A stretch of DNA of 64,000 nucleotides from an uncultured Candidatus Melainabacteria bacterium (GTDB taxonomy: Bacteria > Cyanobacteriota > Vampirovibrionia > Gastranaerophilales > Gastranaerophilaceae), in NCBI GenBank assembly GCA_934754515.1, contig CAKVIG010000008.1, positions 50,092 to 114,091 on the forward strand, in the 5' to 3' direction. The notes beneath the pieces are model-generated. The model was not told the DNA's origin. It ran no database searches and saw nothing but the letters and a program-made list of their open reading frames with translations. This document shows, piece by piece, positions 32,540-41,330 of the stretch. Made by a program: the position numbers and the translations under genes. The stretch's first letter is position 1; each line of letters starts with the position of its first letter.

Positions 32540-34402
32540 ATGTATAGTCGCCTAAAAACAGAACTTCTATCACCTGCTAAAGATAAACAAACTGCGATTG
32601 AAGCTATTAATTGTGGGGCAGACGCTGTTTACATGGGGGCATCTTGTTTTGGCGCGAGAAGAAATGCGCCAAACTCGCTTGAAGATATTCAAGAAGTTGT
32701 TAACTATGCACATAAATTTTGGGTAAAAGTTTTTATTACCGTAAATACGATTCTGAACGACAAAGAATTGGATGAAGCCGTTAAATTGGTCAAAAAACTT
32801 GATGAAATCGGCGTTGATGCGGTTATCGTTCAAGATATGGGTTTGTTAAACAAGTTGATGGAATTGCAAAATGCACCACAACAAAATGGAAGAAATTCTC
32901 TTAATTTAGCAATACACATGAGTACGCAGTGTGATAATCGCGATGTTGAAAAAGTTTCTTTCTTTAACAAACTAGGCGTTTCAAGAGTTGTTTTAGCGAG
33001 AGAACTTTCCTTAGATAAGATTAGAGAAATTCATAATGCTAATCCAAACCTTGAACTTGAAGCTTTTGTGCATGGCGCGCTATGTGTGTCTTATAGCGGT
33101 CAATGTTATTTAAGCCAATTTATAGGCGGACGTTCTGCGAACAGGGGAGAGTGCGCTCAACCTTGTCGTAAGAAATATACGGTTAAAACGACAGATGGTA
33201 AAATTATTGCAAAAGATATCCACGCGCTTTGTTTAAAAGATTTTAACGCATCAAAATACTTGAAAGAAATGGCTGATGCCGGTGTTTTCTCTTTTAAAAT
33301 TGAAGGCAGATTAAAAGAAACTAATTATGTAAAAAACGTTACTGCCTATTATAGGCAAGAATTGGACAAATGTTCTGAAAAAATTAGTTCAGGAAAATGT
33401 ATTTATCCGTTTGTGCCTAATCCTGAAAAAAGTTTTAACAGAGGATTTACGCATTATTTTTTAGAAAAGCGCAATGATTGTTTTAATTTTGTTTCGCCAA
33501 AATCCAAGGGCGAATATTTGGGCGAAGTTATTGAAGTTAAAAAAGATTGTTTTGTTATAAAAACGGATAAAGAAGTGCATGCGCAAGATGGGCTTGTAGT
33601 GAAAAGTGACGGATGCTTGGTGAATAAAGTTATCTTAAAGGGAAAAGCCCCCACCCCAACCCTTCCCCAAAGAGAGGGAGTCCTGCTTGTGATTTATCCT
33701 AACAAGAAAATAAAATTAAAGGTCGGCGATAAGGTATACAGAAATCTTGATGTAGAGTTTGAAAAATTGCTCTCTCAACCAGTTAAACGACAAATTGGCG
33801 TACGCGTCTTGCTTGCTCCCTCTCCTGAGGAGAGGGCTAGGGAGAGGGTTCTATTAACTCTCACCGATGAAAACAACATTTCAATCTCTCTGCCGCTGGA
33901 AGGTGAACATTCAAATAATCCTGAAAAAATGAAAGAAACTTTTGTTAAACAGTTTTCTAAAACAGGTGAAAGCGATTTTTATATCGAAGATATAAAAATC
34001 GCTACAGAACTTCCATTCTTGCCTGTTAGTGCAATAAATCAGCTCCGACGCCAAGCATTTGAACTGCTTATGCAAGAACGTTTGAAACAATATAAGCGAG
34101 ATATTCAAAAGCCACTTAATTATACACCTTATTACAAAAAACAAGTTGATTACAGGGGCAATGTTTTTAATAAAGAGGCGAAAGAATTTTATTCCAAGTG
34201 CGGATGTAATGTTTTAGAGCCTGCATTGGAGGAAAAACTTCCTGAACATCCGATTGAACTAATGCGCACAAAACATTGCATAAAATATGCGCTCAACATG
34301 TGCAAATCACCACAAAAACTGATATTAGAAGACGAACACGGTAAAACCTATCCGCTTATTTTTGATTGCAAAAACTGTGAAATGGTGGTTATGAATAAAT
34401 AA
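32540..34402 (+). CDS. U32 peptidase/RlhA-like family protein with two palindromic-repeat insertions
   Basis: 620 residues from the ATG at 32540 (AAAGGG 8 nt upstream). The N-terminal U32 domain reads ELLSPAKDKQTAIEAINCGADAVYMGASCFGARRNAPN and continues to EAFVHGALCVSYSGQCYLSQFIGGRSANRGECAQPCRKKY, with the clustered cysteines of RlhA/TrhP-type enzymes that hydroxylate cytidine or uridine in RNA. SFKIEGRLKETNYV follows. Two short palindromic repeats are read in frame (about residues 368-382 and 424-440), in a region between the conserved domains. Exact substrate (23S rRNA versus tRNA) cannot be told. Confidence 0.88.
   Translation: MYSRLKTELLSPAKDKQTAIEAINCGADAVYMGASCFGARRNAPNSLEDIQEVVNYAHKFWVKVFITVNTILNDKELDEAVKLVKKLDEIGVDAVIVQDMGLLNKLMELQNAPQQNGRNSLNLAIHMSTQCDNRDVEKVSFFNKLGVSRVVLARELSLDKIREIHNANPNLELEAFVHGALCVSYSGQCYLSQFIGGRSANRGECAQPCRKKYTVKTTDGKIIAKDIHALCLKDFNASKYLKEMADAGVFSFKIEGRLKETNYVKNVTAYYRQELDKCSEKISSGKCIYPFVPNPEKSFNRGFTHYFLEKRNDCFNFVSPKSKGEYLGEVIEVKKDCFVIKTDKEVHAQDGLVVKSDGCLVNKVILKGKAPTPTLPQREGVLLVIYPNKKIKLKVGDKVYRNLDVEFEKLLSQPVKRQIGVRVLLAPSPEERARERVLLTLTDENNISISLPLEGEHSNNPEKMKETFVKQFSKTGESDFYIEDIKIATELPFLPVSAINQLRRQAFELLMQERLKQYKRDIQKPLNYTPYYKKQVDYRGNVFNKEAKEFYSKCGCNVLEPALEEKLPEHPIELMRTKHCIKYALNMCKSPQKLILEDEHGKTYPLIFDCKNCEMVVMNK
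33643..33682. repeat. In-frame palindromic repeat in the U32-family gene, first
   Basis: CCCCCACCCCAACCCTTCCC...AGAGAGGGAG; encodes KAPTPTLPQREG. Confidence 0.7.
33811..33853. repeat. In-frame palindromic repeat in the U32-family gene, second
   Basis: CTCCCTCTCCTGAGGAGAGG then GCTAGGGAGAGGG; encodes LAPSPEERARERV. Confidence 0.7.
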
Positions 34403-34404
34403 CA

Positions 34405-36225
34405 CTATGCGGCTTGCTCCTCTTCTTGATTTTCTTCCGGTTTTTCTGGAGAAGAGGCTGTTTCTTCTGTGCTTTGAGTTGTTTCTTCTTGCAAAGATTT
34501 TACTAAAGCGTTTACTTCTTCAACATTTTTGCAATTATCAAATTTCTTTTCAGCGGCTTCTAATAGTGCTATTTGTGCATCATAGTTTTTAATTTCTGCT
34601 TCAAATTCTTCTTTTGTATAATCTTGACCGTAGAATAATGGTGCAGAGTGTATAGAATCCGTAATCAAATTATCACAACCGGTAACTGTTATTGATGGTG
34701 CAATAAGAGCTTTTCCTGCTTGTAAATTCGGGATAGAGTATGCCTTGCTTCCAATCGCAGCTTGGTAAGTGTTCTTCTTGCTAACGTTTTTTTGCCACCA
34801 AGTTAGTTTTTCTCTATTTGGAACATAACGGTTCAATTCTGCAAGATTTTGATTAGGTTTTTCTGCCAATCTTCTCATCACTCTGTTTTGAGTATCAATA
34901 AGTTTATTCAAAGCTTTATTATATGCTTTTTGTTGTTTTGTGATTCTGGAATAGAATGTTGCTATTTGTTTGTCTGATAATACTTGACCTTGAATTTTGT
35001 TAGGATTAGCGGATACGCTTCTATTTTCCATTCTGGTAATAGCTTTTGCGCCTGAATTATTTTCTTTTAAATTGTCATAAATTGCTTTTTCTTTTATTTG
35101 ACCTTCAAAGAAGTTGCTCATTTCAGACTTATTTCTTTCCAATAAGAATTTTTCTTCTTTAAGCATTGCCAAAGATTCTTTCTCGTATTGAGTAAGTTTG
35201 CCGTTCAATTTTTGCAATTCTTGTAATTCATAGATTTTTGCATCAACTTTTGTCAATCTTTCGTTAATAGAGTTATTGATGTCTTGTTTTTGCGCAGCTT
35301 CTTTGCTCCTCAAATTGCCCGTACCTTTTTTGAAGCTACCTAGCAATCCGTTTTGAGAAATAGATGCTGCATCTGCTTTAACCGCTTGAACTGTGGCTTT
35401 AAACGGATTAACAAACGTATCAGCTAAGAATTGTGTAGATTTTTGCCATCCTTTACCGACTAATGATGTTCTTGTTTGTGAAGTAACGGCATTTGTAGCC
35501 CCTTTTCCGATAGCTCGTAAACCACAAGTAGACCCGATTATAATTGTACCTCCTCCGAGAATATCTTGTATAGCATTATCAATAGCTTCATCATTATCGC
35601 TATTTTTAACTTTATTAAATTGTTTTATGCCTTCAACTAATTGTTTACCACCGCCAATAAGACCTGCTGTTGCCAAACCGAGTCTTGCAACAGGACCTAC
35701 ATAAGGTACGAAACAAAGTGCCGTTAAACCCACGTTTGTTAAACATTTTTTCCAATTCCATTTGCCGTCTTTTTCATATCCTAAAAGCTGTTTACCCATA
35801 TTATAACCAGCGGTTAGTAAGTTTGAGCCCCATCTTGCTGCTTTACTCCAAAAACCTTGTTTTTTATAAGGAGTTCTTTTAGTGCCGGAACCGTCTGCTT
35901 TTTTGCTTTTTTCCAGTTGAGCCTTTTCAGCTTTTGCTTTTTCCAAAGTTTCAGTTATTTTTAATTCTTTTAGTTTATCTTCTTTAATTGTATTTAATTC
36001 TGCATTGCCAGAGCTTGTTTCGGCTTCTTTAGCTTCTTTTTCCATGCGTTTTTTGTATTGTTCGTAAGTTTCATTATCTGTTGATGCTGTGGTAGAAGTG
36101 GTAGTAGAACTACTTGGCATAGTCCAAATATTTTCGTTTGAAAAATTGAATGAATTATTAAAGCCTCCAAACATAGGCATACTCCAATTAGGCGTATTCC
36201 AAGTATTATAAATTCCAAATCCCAT
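34405..36225 (-). CDS. Large unknown protein: aromatic/Asn N terminus, hydrophobic centre, coiled coils
   Basis: 606 residues, no family recognised. N terminus rich in N/F/W/M (MGFGIYNTWNTPNWSMPMFGGFNNSFNF), then Ser/Thr, then a charged coiled stretch (YEQYKKRMEKEAKEAET..., about 53-110). A glycine-rich hydrophobic region follows at about 163-192 (LTALCFVPYVGPVARLGLATAGLIGGG), then long polar helices and an acidic tail ending EEEQAA. No signal peptide. It ends 3 nt from the convergent U32 gene. TTTGTAAAGC-type sequence lies upstream on the minus strand (36300-36313). It could be a membrane-inserting or envelope protein; this is a guess from composition only. Confidence 0.7.
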   Translation of the reverse strand: MGFGIYNTWNTPNWSMPMFGGFNNSFNFSNENIWTMPSSSTTTSTTASTDNETYEQYKKRMEKEAKEAETSSGNAELNTIKEDKLKELKITETLEKAKAEKAQLEKSKKADGSGTKRTPYKKQGFWSKAARWGSNLLTAGYNMGKQLLGYEKDGKWNWKKCLTNVGLTALCFVPYVGPVARLGLATAGLIGGGKQLVEGIKQFNKVKNSDNDEAIDNAIQDILGGGTIIIGSTCGLRAIGKGATNAVTSQTRTSLVGKGWQKSTQFLADTFVNPFKATVQAVKADAASISQNGLLGSFKKGTGNLRSKEAAQKQDINNSINERLTKVDAKIYELQELQKLNGKLTQYEKESLAMLKEEKFLLERNKSEMSNFFEGQIKEKAIYDNLKENNSGAKAITRMENRSVSANPNKIQGQVLSDKQIATFYSRITKQQKAYNKALNKLIDTQNRVMRRLAEKPNQNLAELNRYVPNREKLTWWQKNVSKKNTYQAAIGSKAYSIPNLQAGKALIAPSITVTGCDNLITDSIHSAPLFYGQDYTKEEFEAEIKNYDAQIALLEAAEKKFDNCKNVEEVNALVKSLQEETTQSTEETASSPEKPEENQEEEQAA

Positions 36226-36335
36226 AATAATATCCTTAATTTAATATCCCTTATTTATATAAAGTTTCTAAGCTCTAAAAAATTGACTTTTTCTTAACAA
36301 AGCTTTACAAATACAATTTGAGATTTTGTTTTTGA

Positions 36336-36347
36336 TATACTGAATAT
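36336..36347 (+). promoter_or_regulatory. -10 box placed for a leaderless era transcript
   Basis: TATACT (36336-36341) then 6 nt then the era ATG, with no Shine-Dalgarno sequence. Transcription should start at or next to the ATG. Confidence 0.45.
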
Positions 36348-37247
36348 ATGAAAAAGTGTGGATTTGTAGCAATTTTAGGTCGTCCCAATGTTGGTAAATC
36401 AACTCTTTTAAACCAAATATTAGGTCAAAAGATTGTTATTACGACAGATAAGGCGCAAACAACAAGAAAACGTATTAAAGGAATTTTAACCGAAGATAGG
36501 GGACAAATAATTTTTGTTGATACTCCGGGGGTACATAGACCTTTGAACAAACTTGGTGAGTTTTTACTTGACGAAGCTAAGGTTGCAGTTCCTGACGCTG
36601 ATTTGGTTTTATTCTTGGTTGACGGTTCAGAACAGGCAGGAAAAGGCGACAAGTGGATAGTGGAAAATATTTTGAAACAGAGTAAAATCCCGGTAGTACT
36701 TGTTATGAATAAAGTCGATAAACTAAAGAAAACTGAAAAAGTTGAGGAAAATTTGATTTCATACAAAACTTTGTTTGAAGAAAATATTCCTGTTGTTAGA
36801 ATTTCTGCAAAAACAGGCAGAAATAAAGATACGCTTCTTTCAAATATCTTTAAAAAACTTCCTGAAGGTGATTATTTGTACCCTGAAGATGTTGTAACTG
36901 AAGAGAATATGCGCTCAGTTGCTGAAGAAATTATTCGTGAAAAAGTGCTTTTGAATACGCAGGACGAAATTCCGCATTCTGTTGCAATCAAGGTTGAAAG
37001 ATACGAAGAAAAAGAAGATATTGATAGAATTTATGCAACAATATTCTGTGAACAAAAGAGCCAAAAGGGTATTTTGATTGGAAAAGGCGGTAATTTACTT
37101 AAGAAAATCGGAACTGATGCTCGTTTGGAATTAGAAAATATTGTTGAAAAGAAAGTTTTTTTAGGCTTGGAAGTGAAGGTAGAAAAGGATTGGAGAAAGA
37201 AAGATAAAATTTTAAAGAATTTTGGTTACAAATCTGAAAAAGAGTAG
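36348..37247 (+). CDS. era: GTPase Era
   Basis: 299 residues, normal length. GTPase motifs: GRPNVGKSTL (G1), DTPGVHRPLN (G3), NKVDK (G4), SAKTGRN (G5). The C-terminal KH domain has GILIGKGGNLLKKIGTDARLELE. Era binds the 3' end of 16S rRNA during 30S maturation. No ribosome binding site; see the -10 at 36336. Confidence 0.97.
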   Translation: MKKCGFVAILGRPNVGKSTLLNQILGQKIVITTDKAQTTRKRIKGILTEDRGQIIFVDTPGVHRPLNKLGEFLLDEAKVAVPDADLVLFLVDGSEQAGKGDKWIVENILKQSKIPVVLVMNKVDKLKKTEKVEENLISYKTLFEENIPVVRISAKTGRNKDTLLSNIFKKLPEGDYLYPEDVVTEENMRSVAEEIIREKVLLNTQDEIPHSVAIKVERYEEKEDIDRIYATIFCEQKSQKGILIGKGGNLLKKIGTDARLELENIVEKKVFLGLEVKVEKDWRKKDKILKNFGYKSEKE

Positions 37248-37274
37248 CAAAAAATTTTTTTACGAGTTTTTATC
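37247..37274 (+). promoter_or_regulatory. Conserved upstream element, copy 4 (displaced)
   Basis: GCAAAAAATTTTTTTACGAG then TTTTTATC, starting on the era stop codon. It is 160 nt from the ATG at 37435 because an 80-bp palindromic repeat and a 26-bp repeat lie between. Confidence 0.55.
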
Positions 37275-37277
37275 TAA

Positions 37278-37358
37278 TTACCTCTCTCCATGAGAGGGGG
37301 TAGAATTTCAAGTTGAGGCATGCGAAACTTAGGAATTCGGGTGAGGGTTTGTCCCTTA
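37278..37358. repeat. Palindromic repeat between era and the GH13 gene
   Basis: Full-length copy: CTCTCCATGAGAGGGGGTAG, AATTTCAAGTTGAG, GAAACTTAGGAATTCGGGTG. Confidence 0.8.
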
Positions 37359-37366
37359 AAAACAAA

Positions 37367-37392
37367 AGTAGGTTGGGCTTTCAGCCCAACAA
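37367..37392. repeat. 26-bp palindromic repeat, copy 2 (inverted)
   Basis: Reverse complement of 1870-1895. Confidence 0.75.
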
Positions 37393-37434
37393 AATCAAAA
37401 ACTAAAAACAAATAAGTGTGTATTAGGAGCAAAA

Positions 37435-39705
37435 ATGAGAATAGAGAAAATTAATTCAGGTATTCAAAGAAAACAAAATTTACAAAACAATCAGACAAGA
37501 CCGACTTTCCAAAGAAACTGGTCTGAGCATGTAAGCTGGGGTGCAAATTATCTCAAGGAAACAGGAAAAACTAATTTTAAATTATTTTCTTTTCCTGATG
37601 CGAAAGCTGTTTTTGTAGAAGTTGGTAAAAATATCAGTGAAGGTTTTGGTGCGATAAGAGATAGAGTTGTTCAAATTTTGGCAACAGCCGGCACGGCTTT
37701 GACTGTAAAAAATGTTTTGCCGAATGATGATAAATCATCAGTTTATCCAATGGATAACAAAGGCGATGGCGTTTATGAAAAAACTGATGTTGACGCAAAG
37801 CCCGGCATGCCATACAGGTATATCGTAGTAGATAAGGATAATAATATTAATCTTGTAAAAGATCCTTATGCAAAAAAACAAGAAAATATTAACGGTTGGA
37901 GTACTATTTACGATACAGATAATTATAAATGGGAAAATACAGATTGGCTTGAAGGTAAAGACCCTAGAAGAATTGTAAGAAAACCTGATGAACTTCAAAG
38001 AGGTTTGGAAGGTTTAGTTATTGATGAAATAAATATTCCGACACTTTCTGAGGAGGGAGATTTTGAAACTGCTAAAAAACGAATTGATGTTATCGCAAAA
38101 CGTGGTGTTGCAACTGCAGTTGAACTTTTACCTGTAGAAAATACTTTTTCTAAACAATGGGGCTATGATGGCGTAGATAAATTTGCCGTTAACGAAAAGT
38201 TAGGTGGCGCAGAACAATTAAAGAGTTTGGTAGATTATGCTCACGGTAAAGGTTTGAATGTCATTATGGATATGGTGCCAAATCACATGGGGCCTGATGG
38301 TGATTATTTAGCGCAAACCGGTCCTTACGAAAAGGGTTCAGGACAGTTTGGCGGAGAATTTAACTATGAAGGTCAAAATAACAGATATGTAAGAGATTGG
38401 ATGGCAAATGCGGCTCTTTGGTGGGCAAATGAATTTAAAGTAGATGGTTTAAGACTTGATATGACTAAACTTTGCGGTTCAGATTATTTGCTAAAACAAA
38501 TAGTAACAGAAGTTAATGAACATAATCCGAATGTGTTTATTATTGCAGAAGATGGACGTGAAAACAAAGAATCTGTAACAAGATACGTTGATGCTCCGAT
38601 ATCCCATAACGAAGAATTGGATTTTATTGATACACAAGTAGATTTTATTGCAAATAAAGGATGGCGTTCAACTCCGGTAAATATCGGTTTTGATAGCGAA
38701 TGGGATTTTAGATTGATGCATACAATAAAAAATGCCGTGCTTGCTCCGGGGGCGAACTTACTAGACGATTTAGATAATAGATTAAAAGCTTCTCAACACC
38801 GCGTAAAATATGTGATGAGCCATGATGAAATCGGTAATGAGGATGGAACAAGATTGATTCCAAAAGTAATGGTTCGTCAGTTGAACTTGTTTGTAAAATC
38901 AAAAGGCAACAGTGATGCAGAAAAAGGACAAAATGCAGCAAGAGCAGGCCAAAAATTAGCAGAATTGGTTGTTTCAAAAGATTTTGCGTCAATGGATGAT
39001 ACAAAACTTGCACTTGCAGAAAGAAATTTAGGTATAAATGATTTCATAAGCAAAGAAGATTTAACAAATGCATTTATGACAGCAATTGCAAAACAAAAGT
39101 TGGCTTTAGGTACTGTTATGACAATCCCCGGACCTAAAATGTATTTCCAAGGTGATGATGAAGCCGATTTGTCAAACTTCAAATTTTTTAGAGAATTTTC
39201 AGGAGAAAAACAACAAAGAGCAAAAGACCCTGATTTTGCAAACAGAATTGTAGCAGAAAAAGGATATGATACGTTAGAGTCAATTGCGCGTCCTGATTCA
39301 ATACTTGGTAGAGTAAAACCAGCAGGTATGTTCAAAGATGTTTCAACTCAAATTGAGACATTCAGCAAAGATTTGGCAGAATTATTACAAAAAATGCCGG
39401 CTTTAAAATCAGGCGATATTGTAGGAACTTATAAAGATAATAACCATAATGTTCATATTCACCATTTGAAACTTGGCAAAGATGAAGCTCTTGTTGTTAA
39501 GAATTTTGGTCAAGGCTTCCATTATAAAAATTATGAATACTATGGTTTTCCGCAAAATAGTAGTTGGCAAGAGGTCTTTAATAGTGATGCTAAAGAATAT
39601 GGCGGCTCAGGTTATTCAAACAAGGGTAGAGAAGCTATAACAAATATGAATCAAAATTTGTCTTTAGCTCCAAACAGTATTGTAATTTTGAAAAGAGTTA
39701 AGTAA
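37435..39705 (+). CDS. GH13 family alpha-glucan enzyme with N-terminal TFQRN motif
   Basis: 756 residues. A CBM48-like N-terminal part (about 30-150: FKLFSFPDAKAVFVEVG..., DGVYEKTDVDAKPGMPYRYIV) precedes a GH13 barrel. Conserved regions: DMVPNHMG, DGLRLDM (nucleophile Asp about 342), IIAEDG (acid Glu about 372) and VMSHDE (Asp about 464). The SHDE form resembles branching enzymes and trehalohydrolases more than plain amylases. It starts MRIEKINSGIQRKQ and reaches TFQRN at residues 24-28, the motif seen on other proteins here, instead of a signal peptide. GGAGC precedes the ATG. Likely glycogen or oligosaccharide metabolism. Confidence 0.85.
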   Translation: MRIEKINSGIQRKQNLQNNQTRPTFQRNWSEHVSWGANYLKETGKTNFKLFSFPDAKAVFVEVGKNISEGFGAIRDRVVQILATAGTALTVKNVLPNDDKSSVYPMDNKGDGVYEKTDVDAKPGMPYRYIVVDKDNNINLVKDPYAKKQENINGWSTIYDTDNYKWENTDWLEGKDPRRIVRKPDELQRGLEGLVIDEINIPTLSEEGDFETAKKRIDVIAKRGVATAVELLPVENTFSKQWGYDGVDKFAVNEKLGGAEQLKSLVDYAHGKGLNVIMDMVPNHMGPDGDYLAQTGPYEKGSGQFGGEFNYEGQNNRYVRDWMANAALWWANEFKVDGLRLDMTKLCGSDYLLKQIVTEVNEHNPNVFIIAEDGRENKESVTRYVDAPISHNEELDFIDTQVDFIANKGWRSTPVNIGFDSEWDFRLMHTIKNAVLAPGANLLDDLDNRLKASQHRVKYVMSHDEIGNEDGTRLIPKVMVRQLNLFVKSKGNSDAEKGQNAARAGQKLAELVVSKDFASMDDTKLALAERNLGINDFISKEDLTNAFMTAIAKQKLALGTVMTIPGPKMYFQGDDEADLSNFKFFREFSGEKQQRAKDPDFANRIVAEKGYDTLESIARPDSILGRVKPAGMFKDVSTQIETFSKDLAELLQKMPALKSGDIVGTYKDNNHNVHIHHLKLGKDEALVVKNFGQGFHYKNYEYYGFPQNSSWQEVFNSDAKEYGGSGYSNKGREAITNMNQNLSLAPNSIVILKRVK

Positions 39706-39718
39706 GTTTAAGTAACAA

Positions 39719-39757
39719 AAGTTAATGGTGCAAAAAATTGCACCATTAACTTTTTAA
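39719..39757 (+). terminator. Terminator after the GH13 gene
   Basis: AGTTAATGGTGCAA-AAAA-TTGCACCATTAACT followed by TTTTT. Confidence 0.88.
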
Positions 39758-39901
39758 ATAAAAAAATGAACAATGTATAATTAAAAATTACTTAAAATAA
39801 TTTTCCATTTTCCACTTTCAATTTTCCATTAAAAACTTTATATACTCCTTATCCCTTTACAAACAATCCCTTCATGTTAATATAGAATAAAAGGACAGTG
39901 T

Positions 39902-39979
39902 ATGACATTATTTAGCGCAAAACTTCATCATCATACTCATACAAACCCGAAAGGGCTTGGAGTTTTGTTGCTTCTCTAA
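39902..39979 (+). CDS. 25-residue leader peptide with clustered His and Leu codons
   Basis: MTLFSAKLHHHTHT then NPKGLGVLLLL and stop. AAAAGGA lies 7 nt before the ATG, so it should be translated. Four His in six codons resembles his-operon leader peptides. Directly after the His codons CCCGAAAG (from 39946) can pair with CTTTCGGG (about 40000-40007), and GGAGT with ACTCC inside. No T-run follows, so if it controls the gene at 40053 this is more likely at translation or by anti-structure. It could also be a coincidental small protein. Confidence 0.5.
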   Translation: MTLFSAKLHHHTHTNPKGLGVLLLL

Positions 39980-40052
39980 TAGACTCCATATATCGGCTCT
40001 TTCGGGATATATAAGAGAGAAATGAGTACGATAAATAGGAGTAAATTTTAAA

Positions 40053-41324
40053 ATGTCATTAGTAAATATAATTTCGGCAATCGGTAATAATTCGAGCATA
40101 TATCCGCTTATTGTAAGGGATTGTGGAATAGAAGTTCCTTCAAAAGTTGCAATGACTTATAACCAGAATCTTAAAGATTCAAAGCAGATGGCTTATAATG
40201 CAACAAGAGAACGACTTATTGACGAATACGGAACTTCGCTTGTTTGGCTTGGCGGAATTCCTGCTGTCGGCTCGATTTGTGATTGGGGCATTAAAAAATT
40301 AGGTTACGACCCAAAGGTTAATGTAAGTCTTTTAAAAGAAAATTCTAAACAAGGTTTAAAATATAATATTGATAAATTTAAAGAAGTTGCTCCTGATGAA
40401 GCTAAGACAATGGAAAAGGTTCTTAAAAACAAATCTACTTTCCAAAAATTGCTTGCCGGTAAATTCGTCTTATCAACAGCTCTTCCTGTTGCAGTAATGG
40501 GATATTTTTTGCCAAAATTTAATTTCGCGTTGACAGATAAGTTGAGAAAGAAACAAGAGGCGATGAAACCTTTGTACAATGAATTAGAAAGTGAACTAAC
40601 TCCCTCTCCACGGGGGAGGGTTGGGGTGGGGGCTTATGAACCTCAAACAAACCCTGCTTTTAAAGGTATTTCTGCATTGTTAGCTAACATGTCAACCGTT
40701 CACAAAATGGCTTTAACCGATGGCGGTTTAACAGTTGGTAGAGTCGGAACTTCCAGAAACAAATATGAAGCATTGGAAAACGGCTTTAAGATGTCAATGA
40801 TGATGTTTTTGAACTTTGTTGCACCGATTTGGTTTGCAAAAGGCTTTGATTCTTTGTCTAATAAGTTTTTTAAAACAAATGTGAATTTAGACCCTAATTT
40901 ATTGAATGACAAGGACTTTTTGGCAGAGATTAAGTCTGACAAATTAGAGTTGCCAAAAGAGGATGTAATTGAATTTTTGGATAAAAATCCAAACTCTAAG
41001 TTTGCAAAATTATCGGAAAAATATTGCGGAGTAAAATATTTGAAAAATAGAGTGCGTGACCCTAGAGCATTTGTAGACGAAAGTCGAATTCAAAATTTTC
41101 AAAAAGAAATAGAAAAATTTGCAAAACAAGCAGTTACAAGTGGTGATGTGGATAAATTTGCAAAGAAAGCACTTGCCGCAAAATCTGCAAATATTTTGGC
41201 AAACGTAGCGTTGAGTAGCTTCTTGTTAGCAGTTGCGCTTCCAAAATTAACATTTATATTGCGTAAAAAAGTTACGGGTTCAGAAGCTGAGCCCGGCTTG
41301 ATGGGTAGGGATATTAAAGCATAA
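40053..41324 (+). CDS. Unknown membrane-associated protein with palindromic-repeat insertion
   Basis: 423 residues, no family recognised. Hydrophobic stretches at about 52-65 (TSLVWLGGIPAVGSI), 131-152 (KFVLSTALPVAVMGYFLP), 249-263 (MMFLNFVAPIWFAKG) and 390-408 (ANVALSSFLLAVALPKLTF), with amphipathic helices between. A palindromic repeat (40600-40637) is read in frame as LTPSPRGRVGVGAYE, right before NPAFKGISALLANMS, which contains the F-K-G motif internally. GGAG precedes the ATG by 11 nt. It sits behind the His-rich leader ORF. Confidence 0.72.
   Translation: MSLVNIISAIGNNSSIYPLIVRDCGIEVPSKVAMTYNQNLKDSKQMAYNATRERLIDEYGTSLVWLGGIPAVGSICDWGIKKLGYDPKVNVSLLKENSKQGLKYNIDKFKEVAPDEAKTMEKVLKNKSTFQKLLAGKFVLSTALPVAVMGYFLPKFNFALTDKLRKKQEAMKPLYNELESELTPSPRGRVGVGAYEPQTNPAFKGISALLANMSTVHKMALTDGGLTVGRVGTSRNKYEALENGFKMSMMMFLNFVAPIWFAKGFDSLSNKFFKTNVNLDPNLLNDKDFLAEIKSDKLELPKEDVIEFLDKNPNSKFAKLSEKYCGVKYLKNRVRDPRAFVDESRIQNFQKEIEKFAKQAVTSGDVDKFAKKALAAKSANILANVALSSFLLAVALPKLTFILRKKVTGSEAEPGLMGRDIKA
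40600..40637. repeat. In-frame palindromic repeat in the 40053 gene
   Basis: CTCCCTCTCCACGGGGGAGG then GTTGGGGTGGGGGC. Same short form as at 1927. Confidence 0.75.
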
Positions 41325-41330
41325 AGCTGA

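Larger units (their letters stand above)
39706..40052. other. Intergenic region with terminator, promoter and leader ORF
   Basis: 347 bp. After the terminator (39719-39757) come AT-rich DNA, a promoter candidate TTTACA (39856-39861) with an AT-rich -10 near 39878-39889, and the short ORF 39902-39979 with a foldable 3' part. A minus-strand frame of 63 codons here is judged a shadow. Confidence 0.65.

Noticed and set aside
39908..40099. Minus-strand frame of 63 codons
   Set aside because: It lies opposite the leader ORF and its structure, has no ribosome binding site and no recognisable sequence.
40053..41324. Calling the gene after the His-rich leader a histidine pathway gene
   Set aside because: The protein has membrane-type segments and no resemblance to His enzymes or transporters.
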